A DNA stretch of 6,493 bases from Bacteroidota bacterium (lineage in GTDB: Bacteria; Zhuqueibacterota; JdFR-76; DREG01): positions 1 through 6,493 of the forward strand of contig JAUXJX010000122.1 in NCBI GenBank assembly GCA_030624545.1. Direction: 5' to 3'. This document shows positions 1-5,947 of this stretch, one piece after another. Position numbers and translations under genes: made by a program. Below the pieces are notes generated by a model, which worked only from the letters and a program-made list of their open reading frames with translations, was not told the DNA's origin and did not search any database. The first letter of the stretch is position 1; each line of letters begins with the position of its first letter.

Positions 1-1521
1 GATTTTTACGGGGCCATGGACGGCGCCTCCAAATTCGTTCGAGGAGATGCAATTGCCGGCCTGATTGTGACGGTCGTCAACATTCTCGGTGGATTTGTTA
101 TTGGCGTTGCGCAAATGGGCTTAAGTTTTTCCGATGCCCTCCAGACCTACACCCTTCTTACCGTAGGCGATGGACTGGTCTCGCAGATCCCGGCACTTAT
201 CCTGTCAACGTCAGCCGGCATCGTTGTCACTCGCGCGTCATCTAAATCCAATTTGGGGCAGGACTTGACCGCGCAGTTGCTCAGCCAGCCCAGGGCCCTG
301 TACATCGTTTCGGGAGCTTTGTTGGTATTCGGTCTTATGCCAGGATTACCCGCATTGCCCTTGTGCATATTGGCAGGAGTCTCCGGCTTCCTGGCCAGGG
401 GAACGACGGAAGCGAAAAGGGTGAACTTACTGCGTGAGCAGGCCGAAGCGCAGGAGATTGAGAGTCCGGAGGAAGAAAGTTTCAACCGCTATCTCCAGGT
501 CGATCCATTGGAAATCGAAATTGGCTACGGTCTCATTCCTTTGGTTGACGAAGAACAGGGCGGAGATTTGCTCGGCCGAATCACCGCAATCCGGAAGCAA
601 TGCGCATTGGAACTGGGAATTATCATTCCACCCATCCGAATCCGGGACAATATCGGCCTGAACCCGGAAGAATATGTAATCAAAATCAGGGGGGTGGAAG
701 CCGCAAGAGGAGAGGTCCATCTGAACCGCGTTATGGCGCTGCCGACGGGCGACATGGAAATTGAAGTGGAAGGGATTAAAACCAATGATCCCGCCTTTGG
801 ACTGCCGGCCGTATGGATACCGGTTTCGCAAAAAGCGGAAGCGGAGAAGAACGGTTACACCATCGTGGAACTTGGTGCCGTAGTGGCGACACATCTGAAG
901 GAAATTCTAAAAAGAAACGCCGAAAAAATCCTGAGTCGGGAAGACGTTGGCAATTTGGTGGAGAATGTCAAGAAGGAGAATGGCACTGTCGTGGACGAGC
1001 TCATTCCCAATCTTTTGACGATCGGCCAACTCCAAAAGGTGTTGCAGAATCTGCTCAGAGAGCGAGTGCCGATTCGGGATATGGTCACAATTCTCGAAGC
1101 ACTGGCCGATTACAGCAGCATGACCAAAGAGCCTGATATCCTGACCGAATATGTTCGAAGTGCATTAGCGAAGACAATTTATAGAAGTTACCTATCAGAT
1201 GATGGCATTGTCTATTCCCTTACACTGGATCCCTCACTTGAGAGGCTTCTCTCCGACAATCTCGCGCAGAATAAGAACGTGGGCCTAAATCTGCCGCCGC
1301 AAGTGCTCAAGAATCTGTATGGAGAAGTGGAATCTCAGTCAGAGAACATGTCCCACCGAGGGTTAACTCCACTAATTCTGTGTTCTCCGGTAATCCGTCC
1401 TTTCTTGAAACGCCTTCTGGAGATGGCGTTTCCGCAGTTAGCCGTACTTTCATACAACGAAATTCCGACTGATGTTGACATTCAATCTGCAGGAATAATA
1501 AGGCTGGAAAATGAAGATTAA
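1..1521 (+). CDS. flhA: Flagellar biosynthesis protein FlhA, C-terminal part (5'-truncated by window edge)
   Basis: FlhA is the inner-membrane export gate of the flagellar type III secretion system; its cytoplasmic domain forms a ring that docks chaperone-substrate complexes. The frame is open from base 1, so the ATG at 16 is an internal methionine and not the start. 506 residues are visible; the family is usually close to 700, so roughly the first 190 are missing. The fragment opens with the family-typical DFYGAMDGASKFVRGDA, followed by hydrophobic segments at about residues 17-38, 52-76 (containing GDGLVSQIPAL) and 99-131. The soluble domain then runs to the end, where SYNEIPTDVDI is the conserved FlhA tail. 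No frameshift or internal stop is seen. Its last 11 bases overlap flhF, which indicates one operon and probable translational coupling. The promoter must lie outside the window. The family assignment is very secure. Confidence 0.97.
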   Translation, partial: DFYGAMDGASKFVRGDAIAGLIVTVVNILGGFVIGVAQMGLSFSDALQTYTLLTVGDGLVSQIPALILSTSAGIVVTRASSKSNLGQDLTAQLLSQPRALYIVSGALLVFGLMPGLPALPLCILAGVSGFLARGTTEAKRVNLLREQAEAQEIESPEEESFNRYLQVDPLEIEIGYGLIPLVDEEQGGDLLGRITAIRKQCALELGIIIPPIRIRDNIGLNPEEYVIKIRGVEAARGEVHLNRVMALPTGDMEIEVEGIKTNDPAFGLPAVWIPVSQKAEAEKNGYTIVELGAVVATHLKEILKRNAEKILSREDVGNLVENVKKENGTVVDELIPNLLTIGQLQKVLQNLLRERVPIRDMVTILEALADYSSMTKEPDILTEYVRSALAKTIYRSYLSDDGIVYSLTLDPSLERLLSDNLAQNKNVGLNLPPQVLKNLYGEVESQSENMSHRGLTPLILCSPVIRPFLKRLLEMAFPQLAVLSYNEIPTDVDIQSAGIIRLENED

Positions 1522-2725
1522 GACAGTCACAGCATCCGATACTAGGATTGCCCTCGAAGAGGTGAGGAGAGTCCTCGGCGATGAGGCGATCATACTCCAT
1601 GTCCAGGAAAAGGGAGATGGAAGGAAAAAGAAAAAATATGTTGAGGTTACGGCTGCGTTAGATGAGGATTACGAAAAGAACAAACGCATAGCCGATCAAC
1701 TCTTTACTTCTCCTGCGCAAGATCCAGGGGGTAACGCATCCAGGATCAATATGCTGCTTGGCAATCCCGCCAGAGAAGACCGTCCGAAATTTCGGGGCGG
1801 TCGCGAGAATATCATCAGCTTCTCCGATAGCGACAGCCCGGCCTATTCCTCATCTTCAGAGTTGGATGATGTGCGGAATCAACTGGAATCTCTTACCGAA
1901 CTGCTCAGGAATAATGGATATCCTGAATTCTCATCAGCCTTGATGGAAATCTACGCGCAGTTGGTCGGCAAGGGGATGGAGAAATCGCTGGCAGCCATGC
2001 TGATGCGGTCAGTTGAGCGAAAGTTGCCGCCGCGCTCGGCCAGGAACAAGAAGTCGATTAAGAAAGCCGTGCTTGTGGCATTAGAGACGCTTTTGTCGGA
2101 ATATCAGTTTGCAAACGGACAGGATCAGGAGGAGCGAAGGATAAGGGCCCTGATTGGGCCGACGGGTGTCGGAAAAACGACCTGCATTGCAAAATTATCC
2201 GCTATTGACACGGTCTACAATGATCTGAAAGTCGGATTGATTTCAACAGATACGTACCGGATCGGTGCAATTGAGCAACTTCGCACCTATGCCAACATAA
2301 CGAAACTCGCCCTCGAAGTAGTCTATAGTCCGGACGAAATGGCGCCTGCCATCGATAGGCTAAGAGATTGCGAAGTGATCTACATCGACACTCCGGGGCG
2401 AAGTCAAAGGAATACATCAGCCTTGATCGAACTCACGAAATTCCTCAAGCATTGTCCTGATCTGGAGATTGTCCTGGTTTTGAGCCTCACCAGCAATCTG
2501 GACAATCTGCAAGAGACGGTTTCGAGTTATTCGATTCTGCCCATACGGAGATTGCTGTTCACCAAATATGACGAGACGAACAGTGCAGGCAGCATGTTGA
2601 GCGTCCTGCAGCAATGCAAGTGTCCGGTATCATTCATATCGACAGGCCAAAATGTCCCGGAGGACATTCAATCGGTTGATCCGAAAACCATGGCGAATTT
2701 GATAATGGGAGTAAAGCATAAATGA
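1511..2725 (+). CDS. flhF: Flagellar biosynthesis GTPase FlhF (SRP-type GTPase)
   Basis: FlhF is the third member of the SRP GTPase family (with Ffh and FtsY). It recruits early flagellar components to the assembly site, usually a cell pole, and is switched off through FlhG-stimulated GTP hydrolysis. The 404-residue length fits the family. Residues 1-55 are the basic N-terminal B domain (start MKIKTVTA, with a KKKKYVEV strand), followed by a low-conservation linker to about 130 and an N-domain helical region at about 130-205. The NG domain shows the P-loop GPTGVGKTT (216-224), the SRP-family insertion-box motif DTYRIGAIEQLRTYA (247-261), G3 as DTPGRS (293-298), G4 as TKYDET (351-356) and the G5-like FISTGQNVPEDI (375-386). 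G3 and G4 differ from the usual DTAGR and TKLDE. The ATG at 1511 lies inside the flhA 3' end, with AAGG at 1500-1503 as a modest ribosome binding site. It overlaps flhG by 4 bases. Confidence 0.95.
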   Translation: MKIKTVTASDTRIALEEVRRVLGDEAIILHVQEKGDGRKKKKYVEVTAALDEDYEKNKRIADQLFTSPAQDPGGNASRINMLLGNPAREDRPKFRGGRENIISFSDSDSPAYSSSSELDDVRNQLESLTELLRNNGYPEFSSALMEIYAQLVGKGMEKSLAAMLMRSVERKLPPRSARNKKSIKKAVLVALETLLSEYQFANGQDQEERRIRALIGPTGVGKTTCIAKLSAIDTVYNDLKVGLISTDTYRIGAIEQLRTYANITKLALEVVYSPDEMAPAIDRLRDCEVIYIDTPGRSQRNTSALIELTKFLKHCPDLEIVLVLSLTSNLDNLQETVSSYSILPIRRLLFTKYDETNSAGSMLSVLQQCKCPVSFISTGQNVPEDIQSVDPKTMANLIMGVKHK

Positions 2726-3576
2726 CAAAGGACCAGGCCTCAAAATTAAGAGATTTAGTTCCTGATAGAGAAGTCTTTCCGCGGGTAGAGAACTCTCTCG
2801 CAACTAGACGACTTGGCATAACGTCCGGCAAGGGAGGAGTGGGGAAAAGTGTCATCGCCGTGAATCTCTGCTTGCTTATGGCCAAGAATAAACACTCTAC
2901 ACTGCTGATTGACGGAGATGTGAATCTCTCAGGCATTTCCATCCTAACCGATTCAGTGCCGAAGTATAGTTTCCTGGACGTAAAAAGAGGCAAGAAATTG
3001 CTTAAGGACGTGGTGCATGAATATGCCGAGAATTGCTCCATTCTTTCTACAGGCTCGGGGGAGTTGGATCTTTTGAAATCTAGAACAGAATTCCTGGATC
3101 ATTTGCGCATGCAATTCCAGCAACTGGATGGAACGTATGATTACCTCTGCATCGATACTCCCACCGGAATCTCCTCGCTTGTTTTTGGAGAACTGGCTTC
3201 CTGTGACGAGGTAGCCGTTATCGTTACACCGGATCCCACTTCTGTTGCGGACGCTTATGCCGTTGTCAAAATCATGACTTACTTTCATCCACACATTCCG
3301 CTGTATCTTATTCTGAATTGTGTGAGATCCGAGGACGAAGCTTTTGAGACCTACAAAAAATTCGATCTTGTAACACAGAAATTTCTCCATCGTCAGATTC
3401 AGAACTTAGGCAGCCTCTTCTATTCGGAAGATGTCATTGAATCCGTCAAACAGCAGCGGCCTTTGGCACTGTGGGAGTTTGAAACGCCGTTTCTGGGGCA
3501 ACTGGAGAATATCATGAATCGGTGGATCGAATCCGCCCATCAAGGTTATGAGTCTATCGTGGAATTGAATAATTAG
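2722..3576 (+). CDS. flhG: Flagellar number regulator FlhG (MinD/ParA-type ATPase)
   Basis: FlhG (also called FleN or YlxH) is a membrane-associated, dimerising ATPase that restricts flagellar number and activates the FlhF GTPase. The N-terminus carries DQASKLR (residues 4-10), matching the DQAxxLR activator helix that contacts FlhF. The deviant Walker A is SGKGGVGKS (35-43), with both lysines of the MinD/ParA signature present. DGDVNLSG (64-71) is the switch I region, and YDYLCIDTPTGIS (139-151) is the Walker B/switch II region. TPDPTSVADAYAVVK (from 169) corresponds to the TPEPTSxxDAY block typical of FlhG. The C-terminal segment near PFLGQLENIMNRWIESAH could be the membrane-binding amphipathic helix, by analogy with MinD. 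The 284-residue length is normal. The ATG overlaps the flhF stop as ATGA, with GGGAG at 2707-2711 ten bases upstream. It is the last gene of the left block. Details of switch I and II are divergent, but the DQAxxLR motif and position beside flhF separate it from MinD. Confidence 0.94.
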   Translation: MTKDQASKLRDLVPDREVFPRVENSLATRRLGITSGKGGVGKSVIAVNLCLLMAKNKHSTLLIDGDVNLSGISILTDSVPKYSFLDVKRGKKLLKDVVHEYAENCSILSTGSGELDLLKSRTEFLDHLRMQFQQLDGTYDYLCIDTPTGISSLVFGELASCDEVAVIVTPDPTSVADAYAVVKIMTYFHPHIPLYLILNCVRSEDEAFETYKKFDLVTQKFLHRQIQNLGSLFYSEDVIESVKQQRPLALWEFETPFLGQLENIMNRWIESAHQGYESIVELNN

Positions 3577-3600
3577 CCTGAATTATTCACCGCAGGGTTC

Positions 3601-3638
3601 GCCTGTCTCCCTGCTTGCGCAGGCAAACGAAGGCAGGC
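3601..3638. repeat. Nested palindromic stem-loop (REP-like)
   Basis: The outer arms GCCTGTCT (3601-3608) and AGGCAGGC (3631-3638) pair over 8 positions with one G-U wobble. Inside, CCTGC (3610-3614) pairs with GCAGG (3619-3623) around the loop TTGC. GCCTG (3601-3605) can alternatively pair with CAGGC (3620-3624). The element begins 24 bases after the flhG stop. No T-run follows on either strand, so it is not a canonical intrinsic terminator, although it could stabilise the 3' end of the flhG message. GC-rich nested palindromes of this kind commonly belong to dispersed intergenic repeat families; membership cannot be shown from one copy. Confidence 0.5.
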
Positions 3639-3811
3639 CGAGGAAGCTGAGAATGAATAAAAACAAACAGTTAAACGAACGCATTGATTTACCAAGTAGT
3701 GCAGAGACAAATGCAGCAAAACTATGCTTAACTATTATGAAAACAACTCTGTGCCCTCTGCGCGCTTTGCGGTTTATGAAGTTAGCAGGTTAGCTTAATG
3801 TAGGTTGGAAG

Positions 3812-3816
3812 AGGAG
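3812..3816 (+). promoter_or_regulatory. Strong ribosome binding site of fliA
   Basis: AGGAG lies five bases before the ATG at 3822, within GGAAGAGGAGAAGCC. It is the strongest Shine-Dalgarno sequence in the window and fixes the fliA start. It suggests that fliA is translated independently of the upstream flagellar genes. Confidence 0.8.
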
Positions 3817-3821
3817 AAGCC

Positions 3822-4622
3822 ATGTCAATCCATGCAACTGCTACGAAGGAGTACAAGAGCACGAATAAGACGGAAGATGCCAGGGATTTATGGCAGGTGT
3901 ATAGCAAGGCGAAGAATCCCCTGATTAAGGAGAAGCTGCTGATCAAATATCTTCCCTTGGTAAAATATGTCGTGGGACGAATGATTTTAACGCTGCCCAA
4001 CTCTGTTAATTATGACGACTTGATCAGTGCGGGCACCATGGGCCTTCTTGCTGCGATAGATAGATTTGACATAAGCATGGGTGTAAAATTCGAGACCTAT
4101 GTGGTACCACGGATCCGGGGCTCCATATTGGACGAGCTTCGCGCACTTGACTGGGTGCCACGCTCTGTGCGAAGCAAAACCAAAAGGCTCGAAAGGGCTA
4201 TTTTGAACATCGAATCTCAACTCGGGCGAATGGCCACTGCCGAAGAGATTGCCAAAGAGTTGGAGATGAACTTGGAAGAATATGAGACCATGCTCTCCAA
4301 AGTCAGCGACCATGCAATGATGTCCCTGGATCGTGAGTTTTATGAGTCAAACGACACCAATGGCACCCTCTATGACCTGGTAAAAAATGTAAAATCCGAA
4401 GATCCGATCAGAGAAATGGAGGAAGAAGAGCTTCAGAATATTCTTGTGGATTATCTAAACGGACTTCCGGAAAATGAGAAGCTGGTTTTGGCTCTTTACT
4501 ACTATGAAGATTTAACCCTGAAAGAAATTGGTACGGTGATGCAGGTATCAGAGTCAAGGGTTTCGCAAATACACACAAAAGCCATTAAGCGTCTCCGCCA
4601 AAAACTCAAGGAGTTTACCTAG
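3822..4622 (+). CDS. fliA: Flagellar RNA polymerase sigma factor FliA (sigma-28, FliA/WhiG family)
   Basis: This alternative sigma factor directs RNA polymerase to late flagellar genes (flagellin, motor and chemotaxis) once the hook-basal body is complete. It is 266 residues long, within the usual 235-270 range. Region 2 spans about residues 39-117, with YLPLVKYVVGRM (43-54), YDDLISAGTMGLLAAIDRFD (64-83) and the FliA/WhiG hallmark RIRGSILDELRALDWVPRS (97-115). Region 3 covers about 118-180 (LGRMATAEEIAKEL). Region 4 covers 215-266, with the helix-turn-helix LTLKEIGTVMQVSESRVSQI and the basic end IKRLRQKL. All core parts are intact. In characterised systems FliA is held by the anti-sigma factor FlgM until FlgM is exported; no recognisable flgM lies in the window. 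The small gene 27 bases downstream begins what looks like a co-transcribed tail. Confidence 0.96.
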   Translation: MSIHATATKEYKSTNKTEDARDLWQVYSKAKNPLIKEKLLIKYLPLVKYVVGRMILTLPNSVNYDDLISAGTMGLLAAIDRFDISMGVKFETYVVPRIRGSILDELRALDWVPRSVRSKTKRLERAILNIESQLGRMATAEEIAKELEMNLEEYETMLSKVSDHAMMSLDREFYESNDTNGTLYDLVKNVKSEDPIREMEEEELQNILVDYLNGLPENEKLVLALYYYEDLTLKEIGTVMQVSESRVSQIHTKAIKRLRQKLKEFT

Positions 4623-4649
4623 GGCCGGCGATTTCTTTAAGGAAAGGCC

Positions 4650-4970
4650 ATGGTTGAGCCTATTCATTTGCAGGACAATTTATCAAAGATTCCTTTGCTG
4701 CAAAGAATAATTGAAGCGGCAAGGGTGGCACCGGAGGTTTCCAAGGAACAAATTGCCGAACAACTGAAGCAGAAGAAGAATGAGAAAACGAGCAAAACGC
4801 AAGAGTCCCAGGAAAGTGAGAAGACCAAAATCCAAGATGAAAAACAGGACAGGAAACAACGGGAGAAGCGGAAAAAAGCTCTGAAATTAAGTGAAAAGGA
4901 ACTCGAAGAAGCGGAAAAGGATGAAACCGAACCGGGGCAATCAGGAAAGCTGATTGACATCGTGGTTTGA
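4650..4970 (+). CDS. Small charged hypothetical protein encoded directly downstream of fliA
   Basis: I do not recognise a named family. The 106-residue product has three parts. An N-terminal head (residues 1-40) starts MVEPIHLQDNLSKIPLLQRI and is probably amphipathic helix. A long middle (about 41-95) is composed mostly of Lys, Glu, Gln, Ser and Arg, is likely disordered or single-helical, and contains REKRKKALKLSEKELEEAEK. A short tail, GKLIDIVV, ends the protein. There is no signal peptide, membrane segment or cysteine. The ATG has AAGGAAAGG just upstream (4639-4647), so it is very probably translated, and it is packed between fliA and the HDOD gene. I recall charged proteins of similar size and with a G-x-IDI-like ending next to flagellar or sigma genes in other bacteria, but cannot verify this here. 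It does not resemble FlgM: the VxxIKxxIxxGxY block is missing. A role as a FliA partner is speculation from position. Confidence 0.8.
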   Translation: MVEPIHLQDNLSKIPLLQRIIEAARVAPEVSKEQIAEQLKQKKNEKTSKTQESQESEKTKIQDEKQDRKQREKRKKALKLSEKELEEAEKDETEPGQSGKLIDIVV

Positions 4971-4973
4971 GAC

Positions 4974-4978
4974 AGGAG
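4974..4978 (+). promoter_or_regulatory. Ribosome binding site deciding the HDOD gene start (GTG at 4985)
   Basis: AGGAG is placed six bases before GTG at 4985, an ideal spacing. The alternative in-frame TTG at 4967 lies upstream of this site and has no comparable purine-rich sequence at the right distance. The GTG start also gives MAKHIRPENIRKV, which leads directly into the HDOD domain. Confidence 0.7.
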
Positions 4979-4984
4979 CAGTTT

Positions 4985-5947
4985 GTGGCGAAGCATATCA
5001 GGCCGGAGAATATAAGAAAGGTAACACGGCACATTTTTGATTTACCGACCTTGCCGAGCACCGTAGCGAAGATGATCGAAGTGATTGATCATCCGTCCAC
5101 TTCGGCTCACACACTGAATACAATTGTCTCGAGTGACCAGGCTCTTGCAGCACAGGTACTAAGACTTGCCAACTCGGCATACTATGGATTCCCGCGTAAG
5201 ATAAACACTATAACTCTTGCAATTGTTGTCGTTGGGTTTGAAACCCTGAAGAACTTTGGTCTGAGCTCTGCTGTCCTCGACCGATTTGCACGGTTTAATC
5301 ATGACGTACCGTTCGACATTTATCTGTTCTGGGAGCATTCAATCTGCACGGCCGTAGCCAGCCGGATGCTGGCGCGGGAAACCGGGTATCAAATCAGCGG
5401 AGAAGCATTTGCTGCCGGCCTCTTGCATGACCTGGGAAAGTATGTAATCTCCATCTATTTCCGGGAAGTGTTTGAAGACGTTGTTGAGCAAATGATTGAT
5501 GATGACTTACCAATGTACCAGGTTGAAGAGCAGCATCTCGCTCATGTCAATCATGCGCAAATCGGCGCCTGGCTGGTTGAAAAGTGGAATCTCTCCGAGT
5601 CCATCGTATCGGGAATCAAACATCACCACCGGCCGGATTTGGCAAACAGCCATCAGCAATTGGCCTGGATAGTCCATTATGCAAATTATCTAACCAAGAA
5701 ATTTGGTGTTGGGTTTTCGGGCGACATGTCAACCACAGGCTATCGCGATGGTCTGGGTGAGAGGTTGGGGCTGAGGTTGACGAATGATGCATTAGTCGAT
5801 GAGGACTACTATTTCAGAAAGCTCAGCGCGGAAATTGAAAAGGAGCAGGAGCTCTTCAGTCTAATTCGACAGAGGACCGAAACCGAAAAAAATGACACAA
5901 ATTCTTATGAACCTGACTGGAGTGAACATGCCGCATCCTACGCTTAA
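4985..5947 (+). CDS. HDOD-domain signalling protein
   Basis: HDOD domains are relatives of HD-type phosphohydrolases that generally act as signalling or scaffold modules, often in motility, stress and c-di-GMP-linked regulation. With the GTG start the product has 320 residues. LPTLPSTVAKMIEVI (20-34) is the typical entry to the domain, followed by VSSDQALAAQVLRLANSAYY (48-67) and the ITLAIVVVGFETLKNF block (76-91). The HD-like core shows WEHS (116-119), GLLHDLGK (145-152), a histidine-rich HLAHVNHAQIGAWL (184-197) and KHHHRPD (212-218). The HD pair H148-D149 is therefore retained, unlike in many HDOD proteins, and metal binding is possible. There is no GGDEF, EAL or receiver domain, and the last 60 residues are polar without a recognised domain. 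An in-frame TTG at 4967 would add six residues and overlap the preceding stop by 3 bases; the AGGAG site favours the GTG. The 3' end overlaps the next gene by 20 bases. The specific function is unknown. Confidence 0.92.
   Translation: MAKHIRPENIRKVTRHIFDLPTLPSTVAKMIEVIDHPSTSAHTLNTIVSSDQALAAQVLRLANSAYYGFPRKINTITLAIVVVGFETLKNFGLSSAVLDRFARFNHDVPFDIYLFWEHSICTAVASRMLARETGYQISGEAFAAGLLHDLGKYVISIYFREVFEDVVEQMIDDDLPMYQVEEQHLAHVNHAQIGAWLVEKWNLSESIVSGIKHHHRPDLANSHQQLAWIVHYANYLTKKFGVGFSGDMSTTGYRDGLGERLGLRLTNDALVDEDYYFRKLSAEIEKEQELFSLIRQRTETEKNDTNSYEPDWSEHAASYA
5919..5922 (+). promoter_or_regulatory. Ribosome binding site deciding the start of the last gene (ATG at 5928)
   Basis: GGAG sits five bases before ATG at 5928, inside the HDOD gene. 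Other in-frame starts at 5892 (ATG), 5907 (ATG) and 5922 (GTG) have weaker or badly spaced purine stretches, so 5928 is preferred. Confidence 0.6.

Larger units (their letters stand above)
3577..3821. other. 245-base spacer between flhG and fliA, repeat-like, no convincing gene
   Basis: This is the only sizeable non-coding stretch in the window and marks the break between the flhA-flhF-flhG block and the fliA block, so a promoter for fliA is expected here. I could not find a convincing one: no sigma-54 GG-N10-GC pair, no sigma-28 box and no good -35/-10 pair are visible. The left part holds a nested palindrome (3601-3638), and the right part holds a tract built of TCTGTGCCCTCTGCGCG and TTTGCGGTTTATGAA. 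The left end has TTCACCGCAG (3586-3595). The right end, read on the opposite strand, gives TTCATAAACCGCAAAG (3765-3780), so the borders share a short inverted sequence. A 46-codon frame (3653-3793) with an AGGA eight bases upstream exists, but its C-terminal third is encoded by the repeat-like tract, so I do not call it a gene. Confidence 0.6.

Noticed and set aside
427..894. Reverse-strand 155-codon frame within flhA
   Set aside because: It is fully inside a confidently identified conserved gene, and its product resembles no protein I know.
2953..3390. Reverse-strand 145-codon frame within flhG
   Set aside because: It lies opposite the conserved ATPase core and is explained as a chance open frame.
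3601..3660. Intrinsic terminator after flhG
   Set aside because: The stem-loop at 3601-3638 is not followed by a T-run on the + strand, nor is there one on the opposite strand beyond its left side. It is therefore reported as a palindrome only.
3660..3821. Sigma-54, sigma-28 or sigma-70 promoter for fliA
   Set aside because: TTGATT (around 3683) and TATTAT-like words exist but have no properly spaced partner box, and no GG-N10-GC pair is present, so calling a promoter would be a guess.
4632..4645. Small hairpin TTTC/GAAA overlapping the ribosome binding site of the small gene
   Set aside because: It has only four A/T-rich pairs around a 6-base loop, too weak to support a regulatory claim.
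4650..4970. Small gene as flgM (anti-sigma-28)
   Set aside because: The position is suggestive, but the characteristic C-terminal FlgM pattern is absent and the charged middle is unlike FlgM. It is left as hypothetical.
4660..5061. Reverse-strand open frames opposite the small charged gene (also 4664-5032)
   Set aside because: They are antisense to a gene with a good ribosome binding site. Their Ser/Phe/Cys-rich composition is what the complement of a Lys/Glu-rich coding sequence gives, and they lie against the direction of every neighbour.
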